Positions 45,772 through 54,995 of a DNA stretch of 64,000 bases are shown here, piece by piece. Source of the stretch: Hyphomonas chukchiensis (GTDB lineage Bacteria > Pseudomonadota > Alphaproteobacteria > Caulobacterales > Hyphomonadaceae); the NCBI RefSeq assembly GCF_000682695.1, contig NZ_AWFG01000001.1, forward strand, positions 434,001 to 498,000. Reading direction: 5' to 3'. Positions within the stretch are counted from its first letter, which is position 1, and each line of letters opens with the position of its first letter. The notes below the pieces were generated by a model. It searched no databases. It saw nothing but the letters and a program-made list of their open reading frames with translations, and had not been told where the DNA came from. Position numbers and translations under genes: made by a program.

Positions 45772-47086
45772 CCCGCTGAAATGCACTGGCAGTTACAGTG
45801 CCTTCCTTCAGCATCTGCACGGCCCGCTCAAGCTGGAAGTCCTCGCCCTTGTAGTCTTCCGGCGGCTGTTCGTCCGGCATCTTCATTTCATGCCGGGTTT
45901 CGCCGTCTTCATTGGCCAGGGCATGTGGCAGGTCGGCTTCCGACCAGCGCTTGATCTTGGCCAGTTCCTCTTCGGTGAGGCGCGTATTGGTGATCTCGAT
46001 ATCGGGATCGATGCCCAATGCCTGGATCGACCGACCCGACGGCGTGTAATAACGCGCCGTCGTCAGGCGGATGGCGCCGCGATCTGCCCCCAGCGGGATC
46101 ACCGTCTGGACCGAGCCCTTGCCGAAGCTGGTCGTGCCGAGGATGGTCGCGCGGCCACGATCCTTGAGCGCACCGGCAACGATCTCGGAGGCCGAAGCCG
46201 ATCCCCCATTGATCAGGACGACAATGGGCACGCCCTTGAACACTTCACCCGTGCGCGCATTGTAGCGCTCGACATCGGAGGCCCTGCGGCCCTGCGTCGA
46301 GACAACTTCGCCGCCCGACAGGAACATGTCGGACACCGACACAGCCTGGTCGAGCAGGCCGCCGCCATTGTTGCGCAGGTCGATGATCAGGCCCTTGGGG
46401 CGACCGCCCGTGGCTTTCGAAATGCCTTCGATGCCTTCTTCAAGCAGCAGCGTGGTGCGCTCGTTGAAGCTCGAAATCCGCAAATAGCCAACGTCATTCT
46501 TTTCCATTTTCCAGGTAACGGATTTCTGCTCGATCACTTCACGCGTCAGCGTCACGTCGAACGGGTCTTCGCCCGCCCGCAGGATCGTGATCAGGATGTC
46601 CGTGCCCTTCTCGCCGCGCATTTCCTTGACGGCATCGTTCAGGGTCTGGCCGATGATCGGCTTGCCATTGATCGCGGTGATCAGGTCGCCCGGCTGGATG
46701 CCGGCGCGGGCTGCCGGGGTTCCGTCCATCGGGGAGATGACTTTGACAAAGCCGTCTTCCATCGTCACTTCGATGCCGAGGCCACCATACTCACCGGAGG
46801 TCTGCACCTGCATCGAGCGGAAGTCGTCAGGATTGAGATAGCCGGAATGCGGGTCCAGCGACGTGAGCATGCCATTGATGGCCGATTCCATCGCTGCCTT
46901 CTCGTCGATCTCGACCACATAGTCCTGGCGGGCCCGGGCGAGAATTTCGGCGAAGAGTTCAAGCTGCTGGTAGGTCACCATGCGCGAATCGGCAGGCTTT
47001 TCCTGTGGCCAGGCCAGTGCGGAGAACCCGACCGCCGAACCACCCAGAACGATGCCAAGCGCGGCACCCGTCAGCAGTGAACGCAT
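45764..47086 (-). CDS. ctpA: S41 carboxy-terminal processing protease (CtpA-like)
   Basis: This 440-aa periplasmic protease has a signal peptide or anchor at the start (MRSLLTGAALGIVLGGSAVG), a PDZ domain (GGLGIEVTMEDGFVKVISPM and beyond) and an S41 core. The catalytic Ser is in TTSFGKGSVQTV, and the Lys lies further on. GGAGG eight bases before the ATG at 47086 supports it over the ATG at 47104. It probably processes envelope or peptidoglycan-linked proteins and follows the EnvC-like gene. Confidence 0.93.
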   Translation of the reverse strand: MRSLLTGAALGIVLGGSAVGFSALAWPQEKPADSRMVTYQQLELFAEILARARQDYVVEIDEKAAMESAINGMLTSLDPHSGYLNPDDFRSMQVQTSGEYGGLGIEVTMEDGFVKVISPMDGTPAARAGIQPGDLITAINGKPIIGQTLNDAVKEMRGEKGTDILITILRAGEDPFDVTLTREVIEQKSVTWKMEKNDVGYLRISSFNERTTLLLEEGIEGISKATGGRPKGLIIDLRNNGGGLLDQAVSVSDMFLSGGEVVSTQGRRASDVERYNARTGEVFKGVPIVVLINGGSASASEIVAGALKDRGRATILGTTSFGKGSVQTVIPLGADRGAIRLTTARYYTPSGRSIQALGIDPDIEITNTRLTEEELAKIKRWSEADLPHALANEDGETRHEMKMPDEQPPEDYKGEDFQLERAVQMLKEGTVTASAFQRAG

Positions 47087-47113
47087 ATTCCAATCCTCCG
47101 TCATATGTGACCT

Positions 47114-48346
47114 CTATCTGTCACTCGGCAACCACTGTGCCGGATTCATCACCTTGTCGCCAAGCCTTAATTCCATATTCAGCTCAGGTGGCGGATCTGT
47201 CCGGTCCGGCATACGCCCGACGGGTTCGTTCGCAGACACTGACTGGCCTTCGGTGACATAGATCCGGCTCATACCTGTAAGAATAACATGGTATCCGTCA
47301 CTTGTGCGCAAAATTAACATTGATCCATAGCTGCGAAATGGACGCGCATATTCGACCTTTCCGTCAGTCGGAGCCACGACCTGGGCGGCCTGTCTTGTCG
47401 AAAACGTGATCCATTCCGTCTTGCCGCCGGTCGGCATCTTGTCGCCAAAACCATAGAGGACGTTACCAGCCGTCGGCTGGATCAACCCGCCCAGCGCCGC
47501 CTTTCCCAGCGGACGGGGCGTTGGCGTGGAGGATGGCGCCTGTGAGGGTGGCTTGGGCCGCGAAACGGATTTGGACGCGGAAGCCAGGGTCGGGCGCAAT
47601 GTCGGCTTCACCCCCGGTGCCGACGGCGCTTCAGACTCCAGCGCCGAAAGCAGTTCGCGCAGCGTTTCCGCCTTGCGGCCCAATGTATCGGCCCGCTGCT
47701 TCAGCACATTGATGTCCCCGGTAATGTCCTCGAAGCTGCCGCGCTTGGCCGCCGCCAATTGCTCGATCTCGACCCGCTTCAGCGCCAGCGTCGCCTCGGC
47801 TGCTTCCAGTTGCGCCCGTTCGCCGCGTATCTGACGCTCCAGCTGGTTCAGCTCGTCGATCTCGGCCGAGAGCGTGTCTGACCGCGCCGCAAGGCGCGGC
47901 GTTGTCTCGCTCATCAGGATTGCCCGGCGGATCGCCATATTGGCCTTGCCCGGCGACACGATCAGCGCCGGAGGCCGCCGGCGGTTTGACGCCGCGAGCG
48001 CGCCCAGCAGGTCTTCCAGCGCCTGCCGATCTTCCAGCAAGGCCGACTGGGCAACCACCCGCCGCGTGCCAAGATCAATCAGCGCCTTTTCCGACGCAGC
48101 CGCCTGCTCTTCCCGGCGGCGCGCCTCCATCGCGGCAGAGATCAGCTTGCTGTCGATCTGCCGGAGGTCTGTCTCGGTTTCCTGCCCGGCCGTCTGCAAG
48201 GCCTCAAGCCTCGTCATCGCCGCCTGCCGCTCAGCCTCAAGCGCGTCCAGTTCCTCACGTGTGTAGGTTGCCGGTGCCGCCGCGATCAGGGCAAAGGCGG
48301 CGCACGAAAGCACGAGGGGGCGAAGGAGAGGTCGCATGAAAGCCAT
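47114..48346 (-). CDS. EnvC-like murein hydrolase activator (M23/LytM fold)
   Basis: This 410-aa secreted protein has a signal peptide, a long predicted coiled coil (residues about 25-240, rich in Glu, Arg, Leu), a Pro/Ser/Lys linker and a C-terminal LytM domain (residues about 290-405, including PTDGKVEYARPFRSYG and LILRTSDGYHVILTGM). Metal ligands of active M23 enzymes appear to be lacking, as in EnvC, so it would activate amidases. The ctpA gene follows 27 bp downstream. Confidence 0.87.
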   Translation of the reverse strand: MAFMRPLLRPLVLSCAAFALIAAAPATYTREELDALEAERQAAMTRLEALQTAGQETETDLRQIDSKLISAAMEARRREEQAAASEKALIDLGTRRVVAQSALLEDRQALEDLLGALAASNRRRPPALIVSPGKANMAIRRAILMSETTPRLAARSDTLSAEIDELNQLERQIRGERAQLEAAEATLALKRVEIEQLAAAKRGSFEDITGDINVLKQRADTLGRKAETLRELLSALESEAPSAPGVKPTLRPTLASASKSVSRPKPPSQAPSSTPTPRPLGKAALGGLIQPTAGNVLYGFGDKMPTGGKTEWITFSTRQAAQVVAPTDGKVEYARPFRSYGSMLILRTSDGYHVILTGMSRIYVTEGQSVSANEPVGRMPDRTDPPPELNMELRLGDKVMNPAQWLPSDR

Positions 48347-48373
48347 TCATGCCACGCGACCATGACCCGGACA

Positions 48374-48919
48374 TTAACCATCGCTCACAAGCCTGCGCGA
48401 GATCGCAGCCAACTGATCGGCGATCAGGGCGGTCACAAGCCCATGCGGCCCCGGATCGAACGCGGGATGGACCAGCAATACGTGCCGAATGGCCGAGAAA
48501 GTCTCCCGGAATGGTCCGTGAATGGACTCGGAATACCCAGGAATGTCCGGCGATGTCCCATGGACGACCCCATTGCGGAAGGCGATGACCTGCTCGATCC
48601 GGCGCGCGGCCGCCCCGGTCAGGACCAGTCTTTCCGGAGGATTGAGATAGTCTGTCGAGCGTGCGCGGCGCAGCAAAAGCGTCACCGGTGCATAGCGTTC
48701 GGGGTAGGACGGATCGACGACATCGCCCTCCTCCGCCGTCTCGTATCCACTCAAAGCCGCAACCAGTGCCCCTTGCAGGGCAATCACCGCGCCGACCGAA
48801 ATCCAACGCCAGCGCTGGGGATCTGACGCGACATGGTCCAGCTCGCGGTGCACGAAGCGCAAGGCTTCATGCACCGAGTCCAGGCTCGCCGCGATGCGGG
48901 CCTGCCGGTCAGCGATCAC
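48374..48919 (-). CDS. Unknown protein with HEPN-like RxxxxH motif
   Basis: This 181-aa all-helical protein has a predicted N-terminal helix rich in His and Arg, a hydrophobic helix (ISVGAVIALQGALVAALSG) and FRNGVVHGTS, in which R115-x4-H120 fits the RNase motif of HEPN domains. No nucleotidyltransferase partner is nearby. It lies 2 bp after the M28 peptidase and before the EnvC-like gene. The assignment as a HEPN protein is tentative. Confidence 0.45.
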   Translation of the reverse strand: MIADRQARIAASLDSVHEALRFVHRELDHVASDPQRWRWISVGAVIALQGALVAALSGYETAEEGDVVDPSYPERYAPVTLLLRRARSTDYLNPPERLVLTGAAARRIEQVIAFRNGVVHGTSPDIPGYSESIHGPFRETFSAIRHVLLVHPAFDPGPHGLVTALIADQLAAISRRLVSDG

Positions 48920-48921
48920 GC

Positions 48922-50340
48922 CTACTGGTCTTCAATCGCAGGCGCTGCCGCCTTGCGGAAATCCCATCCCGTTTCCGCAGCCACATAGGTCAGCGCGGCA
49001 TAAACAGCCACATTCTGCCGGAACGCCTCCGGATCGATCTTGTCAAACGTATCATCCGGCGTGTGATGCAGGTCGAAATAGTCAGTCCCGTCCTGGTCAG
49101 CAGAGATGGCGGGCACGCCCATGTTCCCGAGGACAGACACATCTGAATCCCCCTTGGAACTGTTGTCCCCCGGCACGACACCCAGCGGCGCCACAAGGTC
49201 CTGCATCGCCTTGGCGTAGGCCATCGCTCCCTCGCCAAACCCGGTTGTCAGGCGCCAAATACGGCCCGCGCCAAAATCGCTTTCGGCAATAAGGACGTGC
49301 TTGTCCAACTGATCCGCATGCGCCTCTCCATAGGCCTTGCCACCAAACAGGCCGACTTCTTCAGACCCATAAAGCACAACTCGGATCGTCCGCTTCGGCT
49401 TGCCCGGCAGCTGCTGAATCAGGTTGGCCGCCGCCACCACAATCCCGCACCCGGCCGCATCATCAATCGCACCGGTTCCAAGGTCCCAACTGTCGAGATG
49501 GCAGCCGATCAGCACGATCTCGTCCTTCAGGCTCGAGCCTTCCACTTCGGCAATCACATTGCCTGACGCCGCCGAGTCAGCCGTCTTGACCTGGATGTTC
49601 AGCTTCACATTGACCGGCCCGCGCTCGAGCAGGCGTGCCAGCTGGTCTGCATCCGGCGCGGCAAGCGCTGCTGCGGGCAACGCGCCGAGAGCCCCCTCAC
49701 GCGTCATGCCGCCCGTATGCGGCATCCGGTGCGAATCCGTACCCGCCGAGCGGATGAGGCACGCAACCGCGCCACGGTCTGCCGCCGCCTGCGCACAGCC
49801 ACCGCGCTTTGCCACAGCGTAGCCATAACCAGATCCATCCTGCGCCCGCACCATGCGCTCATCAATGAAAGCAATCTTGCCTGTCAGGGAGTCCGCAGGC
49901 GCCGCTTTCAGATCAGCAAGACTGGTGAAACGCACAACTTCCGCCTCAACGCCGCCCTTTGCCGTAGACTTCGATCCACCCAGTGCCGTGATGGCCAGTT
50001 TCTGCGGATTGGCGCCTGTGACTGAAGCCGTCTCAGTCACCCGCTCCCAATAAGGGATATTGAAGTCCTCGATATAGGCCTGCTGGAAATTGAGGTCCTT
50101 CAACTTGATCATGGCCCACTGGCGGGCGCGCCATTCGGCATCCGACCCAGCCAGTCGCGGACCAATCTCGGTCGTCAGGCTTTCGGTGAATTCCAGCCCG
50201 ACATCATCCTTGAGCCCAGCCGCCATAAGGGCCTCGGCCTGCGCCTTTATCGCGGGGTCCAGCACGTCGGCCTCATCTGCAATGGCTGGCAGGGCGGTAA
50301 AGGCCGCCGCCAGAATGAGAGGTGTCAGGATATGTTTCAT
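48922..50340 (-). CDS. M28 family zinc peptidase, secreted
   Basis: This 472-aa protein has a signal peptide (ILAAAFTALPAIA) and a C-terminal M28 domain. The metal and catalytic residues appear complete: HLDSWD, GAIDDAAG, GSEEVGLFG, AESDFGA and DLHHTPDDTFD. A PA-like insert precedes the catalytic part. It is probably an extracellular or periplasmic aminopeptidase. It is the first gene of the long minus-strand run ending at 41415. Confidence 0.9.
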   Translation of the reverse strand: MKHILTPLILAAAFTALPAIADEADVLDPAIKAQAEALMAAGLKDDVGLEFTESLTTEIGPRLAGSDAEWRARQWAMIKLKDLNFQQAYIEDFNIPYWERVTETASVTGANPQKLAITALGGSKSTAKGGVEAEVVRFTSLADLKAAPADSLTGKIAFIDERMVRAQDGSGYGYAVAKRGGCAQAAADRGAVACLIRSAGTDSHRMPHTGGMTREGALGALPAAALAAPDADQLARLLERGPVNVKLNIQVKTADSAASGNVIAEVEGSSLKDEIVLIGCHLDSWDLGTGAIDDAAGCGIVVAAANLIQQLPGKPKRTIRVVLYGSEEVGLFGGKAYGEAHADQLDKHVLIAESDFGAGRIWRLTTGFGEGAMAYAKAMQDLVAPLGVVPGDNSSKGDSDVSVLGNMGVPAISADQDGTDYFDLHHTPDDTFDKIDPEAFRQNVAVYAALTYVAAETGWDFRKAAAPAIEDQ

Positions 50341-50401
50341 GGCGTCAGCTCCGGCTTATTTGCCGGCAGGCTATGCCAGAGTGCCGACCAAGGAAACCCG
50401 T

Positions 50402-51022
50402 CTAGAGGCCTTCGGCTGTCTCTATCACCAGATCCACTGCAGGGCGCGTCTTGTAGCCTTCTTCCCGCAATGTCTTCACGACATAGCCATCCGAATTGAC
50501 GAATACGATGGCGGGATGCGGAATGCCTTCATAGCGCGAGCCCGGCTTCACATCCGTGTTCAGCAGATTGAAGGCCTTGATCGCAGCGGAGCCCTGGTCG
50601 GAGAGCAATTCATAGGTCAGGCCCTTATCGGCCTTATAGGCTGCAAGCGTTTCAACAGGATCATAGGATACCGCCACGAGCGTCCAGCCCGCCTCCGCGA
50701 GCGGCGCTGCAGCCGCTTCAAGGTCGATCAGCTGCTTCTTGCAATAGGGGCACCAGTCGGCCGAGCGCACGAAGGCAATCACTGTGCCTTTGGGACCGGC
50801 CAGGGTTTCGAGCGTCTGCGTCGCGCCCGCTGTATCGACCAAGCTCACCGCTGGGGCTTCCGCACCATTGGGCAACCCGATCGCGGGTGTTTCCGCAGCC
50901 GCCTCAATGGCCATTTCGGATTCAGCGGCCTTGGCATTCAGGGCATCTTCCGACGGCTCCTGCCCACAAGCAGTCGCAGGCAGCAGGGCAAGTACGGAAA
51001 CTAGGGACAAAGTGCGGATCAT
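50402..51022 (-). CDS. Redoxin-domain lipoprotein (peroxiredoxin/thioredoxin-like)
   Basis: This 206-aa protein has a signal sequence ending ATAC (Cys19), so it is probably lipidated. The AhpC/TSA-type domain has a CxxC active site (WCPYCKKQ, Cys91 and Cys94). It would reduce thiols or peroxides in the envelope. GAGGAGA precedes the ATG at 51022, which supports it over the ATG at 51064. Confidence 0.82.
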   Translation of the reverse strand: MIRTLSLVSVLALLPATACGQEPSEDALNAKAAESEMAIEAAAETPAIGLPNGAEAPAVSLVDTAGATQTLETLAGPKGTVIAFVRSADWCPYCKKQLIDLEAAAAPLAEAGWTLVAVSYDPVETLAAYKADKGLTYELLSDQGSAAIKAFNLLNTDVKPGSRYEGIPHPAIVFVNSDGYVVKTLREEGYKTRPAVDLVIETAEGL

Positions 51023-51097
51023 GGCGGCAATCTCCTCGGGCGCTTGTAGAGACTCTAGCCGCAAAGGCGACCGCCTGCGAGCCGCATCAGACGCCGA

Positions 51098-51643
51098 TCA
51101 CGCGCGTTTGATCCGGCGCGCCCGCCATGCATCCGCGCTCTGGCCGTAGGCATCCAGATTGAGTTCTATCGGCGGCGGCAGCGTAGCCTGACGTAATACC
51201 CGGCTGCCCAGCCGCTCAGCTACGCGGATAGACCCGCTGTTCGCGGGGTCGATCGTATGAATCACCTCATCCCAGCCCAGAATGTCCACGGCATAGTCCA
51301 TCGCAGCTGCAGCGCCCTCGCTCGCATAGCCCTTGCCCCACGCGGACCGCACAAGCCCCCAGCCCACTTCCGTTCCCGGCCAGCCATAAGGCCGCCACGG
51401 GCCGAGCCGGCCGACCCATTCGCCGGTCGCCTTCTCGATCACCGAGAACATCGAGAAGCCTTCAATGGTCCACGCACCCGTCATGGCGCACATTGATCGC
51501 CAGGTCAGCTCAGGCCCCTGCACGCCGCCCAGATGGCGCATCACCTCTTCGTCGGCGTGAAACGCACACCATGAGTCAAAATCCTCCGCCCTTGGGGGGC
51601 GGAGGATCAGGCGTTCGGTTTCGATGGTTGGCCCAATGGCCAT
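51098..51643 (-). CDS. GNAT-family N-acetyltransferase
   Basis: This 181-aa protein starts ETERLILRPPRAEDFDSW and has the acetyl-CoA-binding region VGWGLVRSAWGKGYASEGA, then SGSIRVAERLGSRVL, typical of the RimJ/RimL-like type. The substrate is unknown. AGGAG precedes two tandem ATGs at 51646 and 51643; the second has the better spacing. It begins 11 bp after mdh. Confidence 0.85.
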   Translation of the reverse strand: MAIGPTIETERLILRPPRAEDFDSWCAFHADEEVMRHLGGVQGPELTWRSMCAMTGAWTIEGFSMFSVIEKATGEWVGRLGPWRPYGWPGTEVGWGLVRSAWGKGYASEGAAAAMDYAVDILGWDEVIHTIDPANSGSIRVAERLGSRVLRQATLPPPIELNLDAYGQSADAWRARRIKRA

Positions 51644-51653
51644 CATCTGGCTC

Positions 51654-52619
<966 letters not shown>

Positions 52620-52702
52620 TCAAAACTCCTGAAAGCGTTGGGGTGTGTATCTGGCCCGGAGGGTTAGCCGACGCGCAACTGTTTCGCAATGCGCCAAAAA
52701 GG

Positions 52703-52727
52703 AAAGCCCCGCCTGTAAGGGCGAGGC
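52703..52727 (-). terminator. Intrinsic terminator of the BI-1 family gene
   Basis: On the minus strand GCCTCGCCC pairs with GGCGGGGC around TTACA and is followed by T-rich sequence. It separates this gene from mdh. Confidence 0.75.
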
Positions 52728-52753
52728 TCCGTATTTTGTGATGTCGGCAAAGC

Positions 52754-53503
52754 CTAGTTACGGTTGCCGGACATGATCGCCAGCATGAACTGGAACATGT
52801 TGACGAAGTCCAGGTAGAGGCTCAGCGCACCGTAGGTGGTAGCCACTGCCATCGCACGGCTGTTGCCGACGAGCTGGAAATACATGTTCTTGAGGCGCTG
52901 CGTGTCAAAGGCCGTGAGGCCTGCGAACAGTAGGAGGCCAACCACCGAGATGACCATGTGCATCATCGTCGAGTGGAAGAAGAACATGTTGAGCAAGCTG
53001 GCCGCAACGATGCCGATCACGCCCATGATAAGGAACGTACCGATCGGCGAAAGGTCGCGCTTGGTCGTATAGCCCCATAGCGACAGGCCGCCGAAGGCGA
53101 TTGCTGTGGTCATGAAGGCTTTCGCAACGATCATCATGCCGTCAGGCTGGCGCGCGTAAACATAAACGATGGCGCCCATGCCCACACCGATCAGCGAGAC
53201 GACCGACCAGTAGACGAGATTTGCCGCAAGCGGCGACGGGTTCTTCATGACGAAGCCGGACATCAGCAGGATGGCCAGTGGCGCAAACATGATGACCAGG
53301 CCGATCGGTCCGGTCAGCAATGTCAAAGTCACCGATTCCGGCACGAGGGCGCCGAAGGCATAAGCGAGACCCGCTGTCAGCAGCAGGCCGAGCGCCATCT
53401 TGTTGTAAACGCCCAACATGAAGGCACGCAGGCCTTCATTGACGGACGTGTCCATCGAGTCGGCGCCGGTTCTTGGCGTATAGGCCCGATTGAATTCGTT
53501 CAT
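52754..53503 (-). CDS. Bax inhibitor-1/YbhL family membrane protein
   Basis: This 249-aa protein has seven membrane helices and the BI-1 signature in its second half (GLSLWGYTTKRDLSPIGTFL, LTAFDTQRLKNMY). In eukaryotes and bacteria such proteins act as pH-dependent Ca2+ leaks; the role here is not known. I chose the ATG at 53503, with AAGGG upstream. It has a possible structured leader and its own terminator. Confidence 0.92.
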   Translation of the reverse strand: MNEFNRAYTPRTGADSMDTSVNEGLRAFMLGVYNKMALGLLLTAGLAYAFGALVPESVTLTLLTGPIGLVIMFAPLAILLMSGFVMKNPSPLAANLVYWSVVSLIGVGMGAIVYVYARQPDGMMIVAKAFMTTAIAFGGLSLWGYTTKRDLSPIGTFLIMGVIGIVAASLLNMFFFHSTMMHMVISVVGLLLFAGLTAFDTQRLKNMYFQLVGNSRAMAVATTYGALSLYLDFVNMFQFMLAIMSGNRN

Positions 53504-53530
53504 AGGTTTAATACCCTTCTGTTTTGGTTC

Positions 53531-53550
53531 CACGCGTAAACGCGCGCGTG
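53531..53550 (-). promoter_or_regulatory. Hairpin in the BI-1 gene leader (possible ybhL motif)
   Basis: CACGCG (53531-53536) and CGCGTG (53545-53550) can pair around a TAAACGCG loop, about 30 nt before the ATG. Alphaproteobacterial BI-1/ybhL genes are known to carry a conserved leader RNA (ybhL motif). I have only position and a hairpin, not a sequence match. Confidence 0.4.
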
Positions 53551-53659
53551 TTACTTTTGAATATGGTGAAACTCATCAGCCACTGCAAGGAAAACCGGAC
53601 ATCATTCCTTGCCTTGTCCTCCCGCCGGGCCGCGCCCGCCCGTCGAATACAGCACGGCG

Positions 53660-53686
53660 TTTATAGCATTCTCACAGAACAGAATG
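53660..53686 (-). promoter_or_regulatory. Candidate promoter of the BI-1 gene with inverted repeat
   Basis: On the minus strand TATAAA within GCTATAAAC (53658-53667) resembles a -10. The perfect inverted repeat CATTCT-N8-AGAATG (53667-53686) lies directly upstream, where the -35/-10 spacer would be. No good -35 was found. Confidence 0.35.
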
Positions 53687-53782
53687 TCTTTACTTCGAGA
53701 TTGCTTGAAGAGGGGCAGGATTCCCAAGTGAACCGCACCAATTCAGAGACCTGCTCAAGACAACAGGTTTTCGCCTTTTGCA

Positions 53783-53811
53783 TTGACTCATATTAACCAA
53801 AGGGTAATTTC
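53783..53811 (+). promoter_or_regulatory. Candidate promoter with CtrA-like site before the DUF2853 gene
   Basis: TTGACT (53783) and TAATTT (53805) are 16 bp apart. TTAA-N7-GTAA (53793-53807) overlaps them and differs by one base from the CtrA consensus TTAA-N7-TTAA. The rest of the 365-bp gap between 53504 and 53868 holds no supported gene. Confidence 0.35.
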
Positions 53812-53868
53812 GCCGATCTGGTGTAGTTCCAACGGTTGGGGCACCAGAAAATCTAAGGGGATAATATC

Positions 53869-54201
53869 ATGGCAGACGCATCGGCTTACGCCGAAAACAT
53901 AAAGAAGTATGCGAGCGGCTACAATCAGGCCGCCGCAGAGAAGATCGTCGGACATCTGGGCATTGCCCTGCGCAACCGCGACAGCTCACTGGTTTCATGC
54001 TCGGATGCAGGCGAACTGGACCGCGTGCGGGAGCGCTGGTGCCGGGGAAAGCTTGGACTGGCCCAAACCAAGGATGATCTTGACGCGGCCATCAAGGCTG
54101 TTTGCGACAAATTGCAACCAGAAGGCGGCAACAAGTCACGAGTCACTTTCTATTATTTGCTCGCCGAGCATTTCGGAAAGCTCGGCCATCTCGCCAGCTA
54201 A
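53869..54201 (+). CDS. DUF2853 family protein
   Basis: This 110-aa soluble helical protein has ENIKKYASGYNQAAAEKIVG near the N-terminus and RGKLGLAQTKDDLDAAIKAV and VTFYYLLAEHFGKLG further on, as in DUF2853. Function is unknown. AAGGGGATAATATC precedes the ATG. It is monocistronic, with a terminator directly after it. Confidence 0.85.
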   Translation: MADASAYAENIKKYASGYNQAAAEKIVGHLGIALRNRDSSLVSCSDAGELDRVRERWCRGKLGLAQTKDDLDAAIKAVCDKLQPEGGNKSRVTFYYLLAEHFGKLGHLAS

Positions 54202-54226
54202 GCGGCGCGCCTGGGGCTAAAAAGGG

Positions 54227-54256
54227 ACCCGGCTTGGTGGAGCCGGGTTTTCTTTT
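54227..54256 (+). terminator. Intrinsic terminator of the DUF2853 gene
   Basis: ACCCGGCT (54227-54234) pairs with AGCCGGGT (54241-54248), followed by a T-rich tract. Confidence 0.85.
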
Positions 54257-54283
54257 GCCTGCAATCCTGTTTGAGATGACGCG

Positions 54284-54823
54284 ATGTACCGCTTGTTCGC
54301 TGCTCTTCCTGTGCCCACGGACATCGCGCCAGGCCTCAAAGTCCTTCAGAAAGGCCTGACAGGTGCAAGTTGGCGACCTGAGCGGAATTTTCACATCACG
54401 TTGCGCTTTTTCGGCGATCTCACGCACGACAATGCGCGCGACCTTGACGAAATGCTGGGTGAAATCCGCGCGCCGGAGATGGAGCTTCGCCTCGAAGGAG
54501 TCGGCTGGTTCGGGCGGCGGGAGCCCAGCGCTGTCTGGGCCCGCGTGCGCGAGACCGACGAGCTGCGCGCGCTTTCCGGTAAATGCGAGCGGGCCGCGCG
54601 GCGCCTTGGCCTTTCGCCTGACCGCCGTCCTTTCCTGCCCCATGTCACACTCGCCTACCTGCACGGCGCAACACCGGAGGAGGTCACCGCTTGGGCACAG
54701 CCGCGCCACGCCTATTGCAGTGAATCATTCTGGGTGAACACTTTTCACCTCTATTCCAGCCATTCCGGCAAGGGTCCAAGCCGATACGTAGCGGAAGCCG
54801 ACTACGTACTGGAAGGGGTATAA
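54284..54823 (+). CDS. thpR: RNA 2',3'-cyclic phosphodiesterase
   Basis: This 179-aa 2H phosphoesterase has two HxT motifs, HITLRFFGD and HVTLAYL. Members hydrolyse 2',3'-cyclic phosphates in RNA ends. It ends 15 bp from the 3' end of the convergent tRNA gene. Confidence 0.93.
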   Translation: MYRLFAALPVPTDIAPGLKVLQKGLTGASWRPERNFHITLRFFGDLTHDNARDLDEMLGEIRAPEMELRLEGVGWFGRREPSAVWARVRETDELRALSGKCERAARRLGLSPDRRPFLPHVTLAYLHGATPEEVTAWAQPRHAYCSESFWVNTFHLYSSHSGKGPSRYVAEADYVLEGV

Positions 54824-54838
54824 ATACAGGAAAAGGAG

Positions 54839-54914
54839 TGGTGCCGCTAAGGTGACTTGAACACCTGACCCCCGCATTACGAATGCGATGCTCTACCAGC
54901 TGAGCTATAGCGGC
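54839..54914 (-). tRNA. tRNA-Thr (anticodon CGT)
   Basis: Acceptor arms GCCGCTA and TAGCGGC pair fully. The D arm (GCTC-AGCTGGTAG-AGC), anticodon stem (TCGCA/TGCGG with loop TTCGTAA) and T arm (AGGTG-TTCAAGT-CACCT) are intact. The anticodon CGT reads ACG codons. The discriminator is A, and CCA is encoded. Confidence 0.97.
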
Positions 54915-54995
54915 ATGCTCCAACGAGCGTCCGGCCTGAATACTCATCCGAAGGCATCAGCGCAAGACGCTTTTGCCGTTCGGGTGTCCCGGCAG

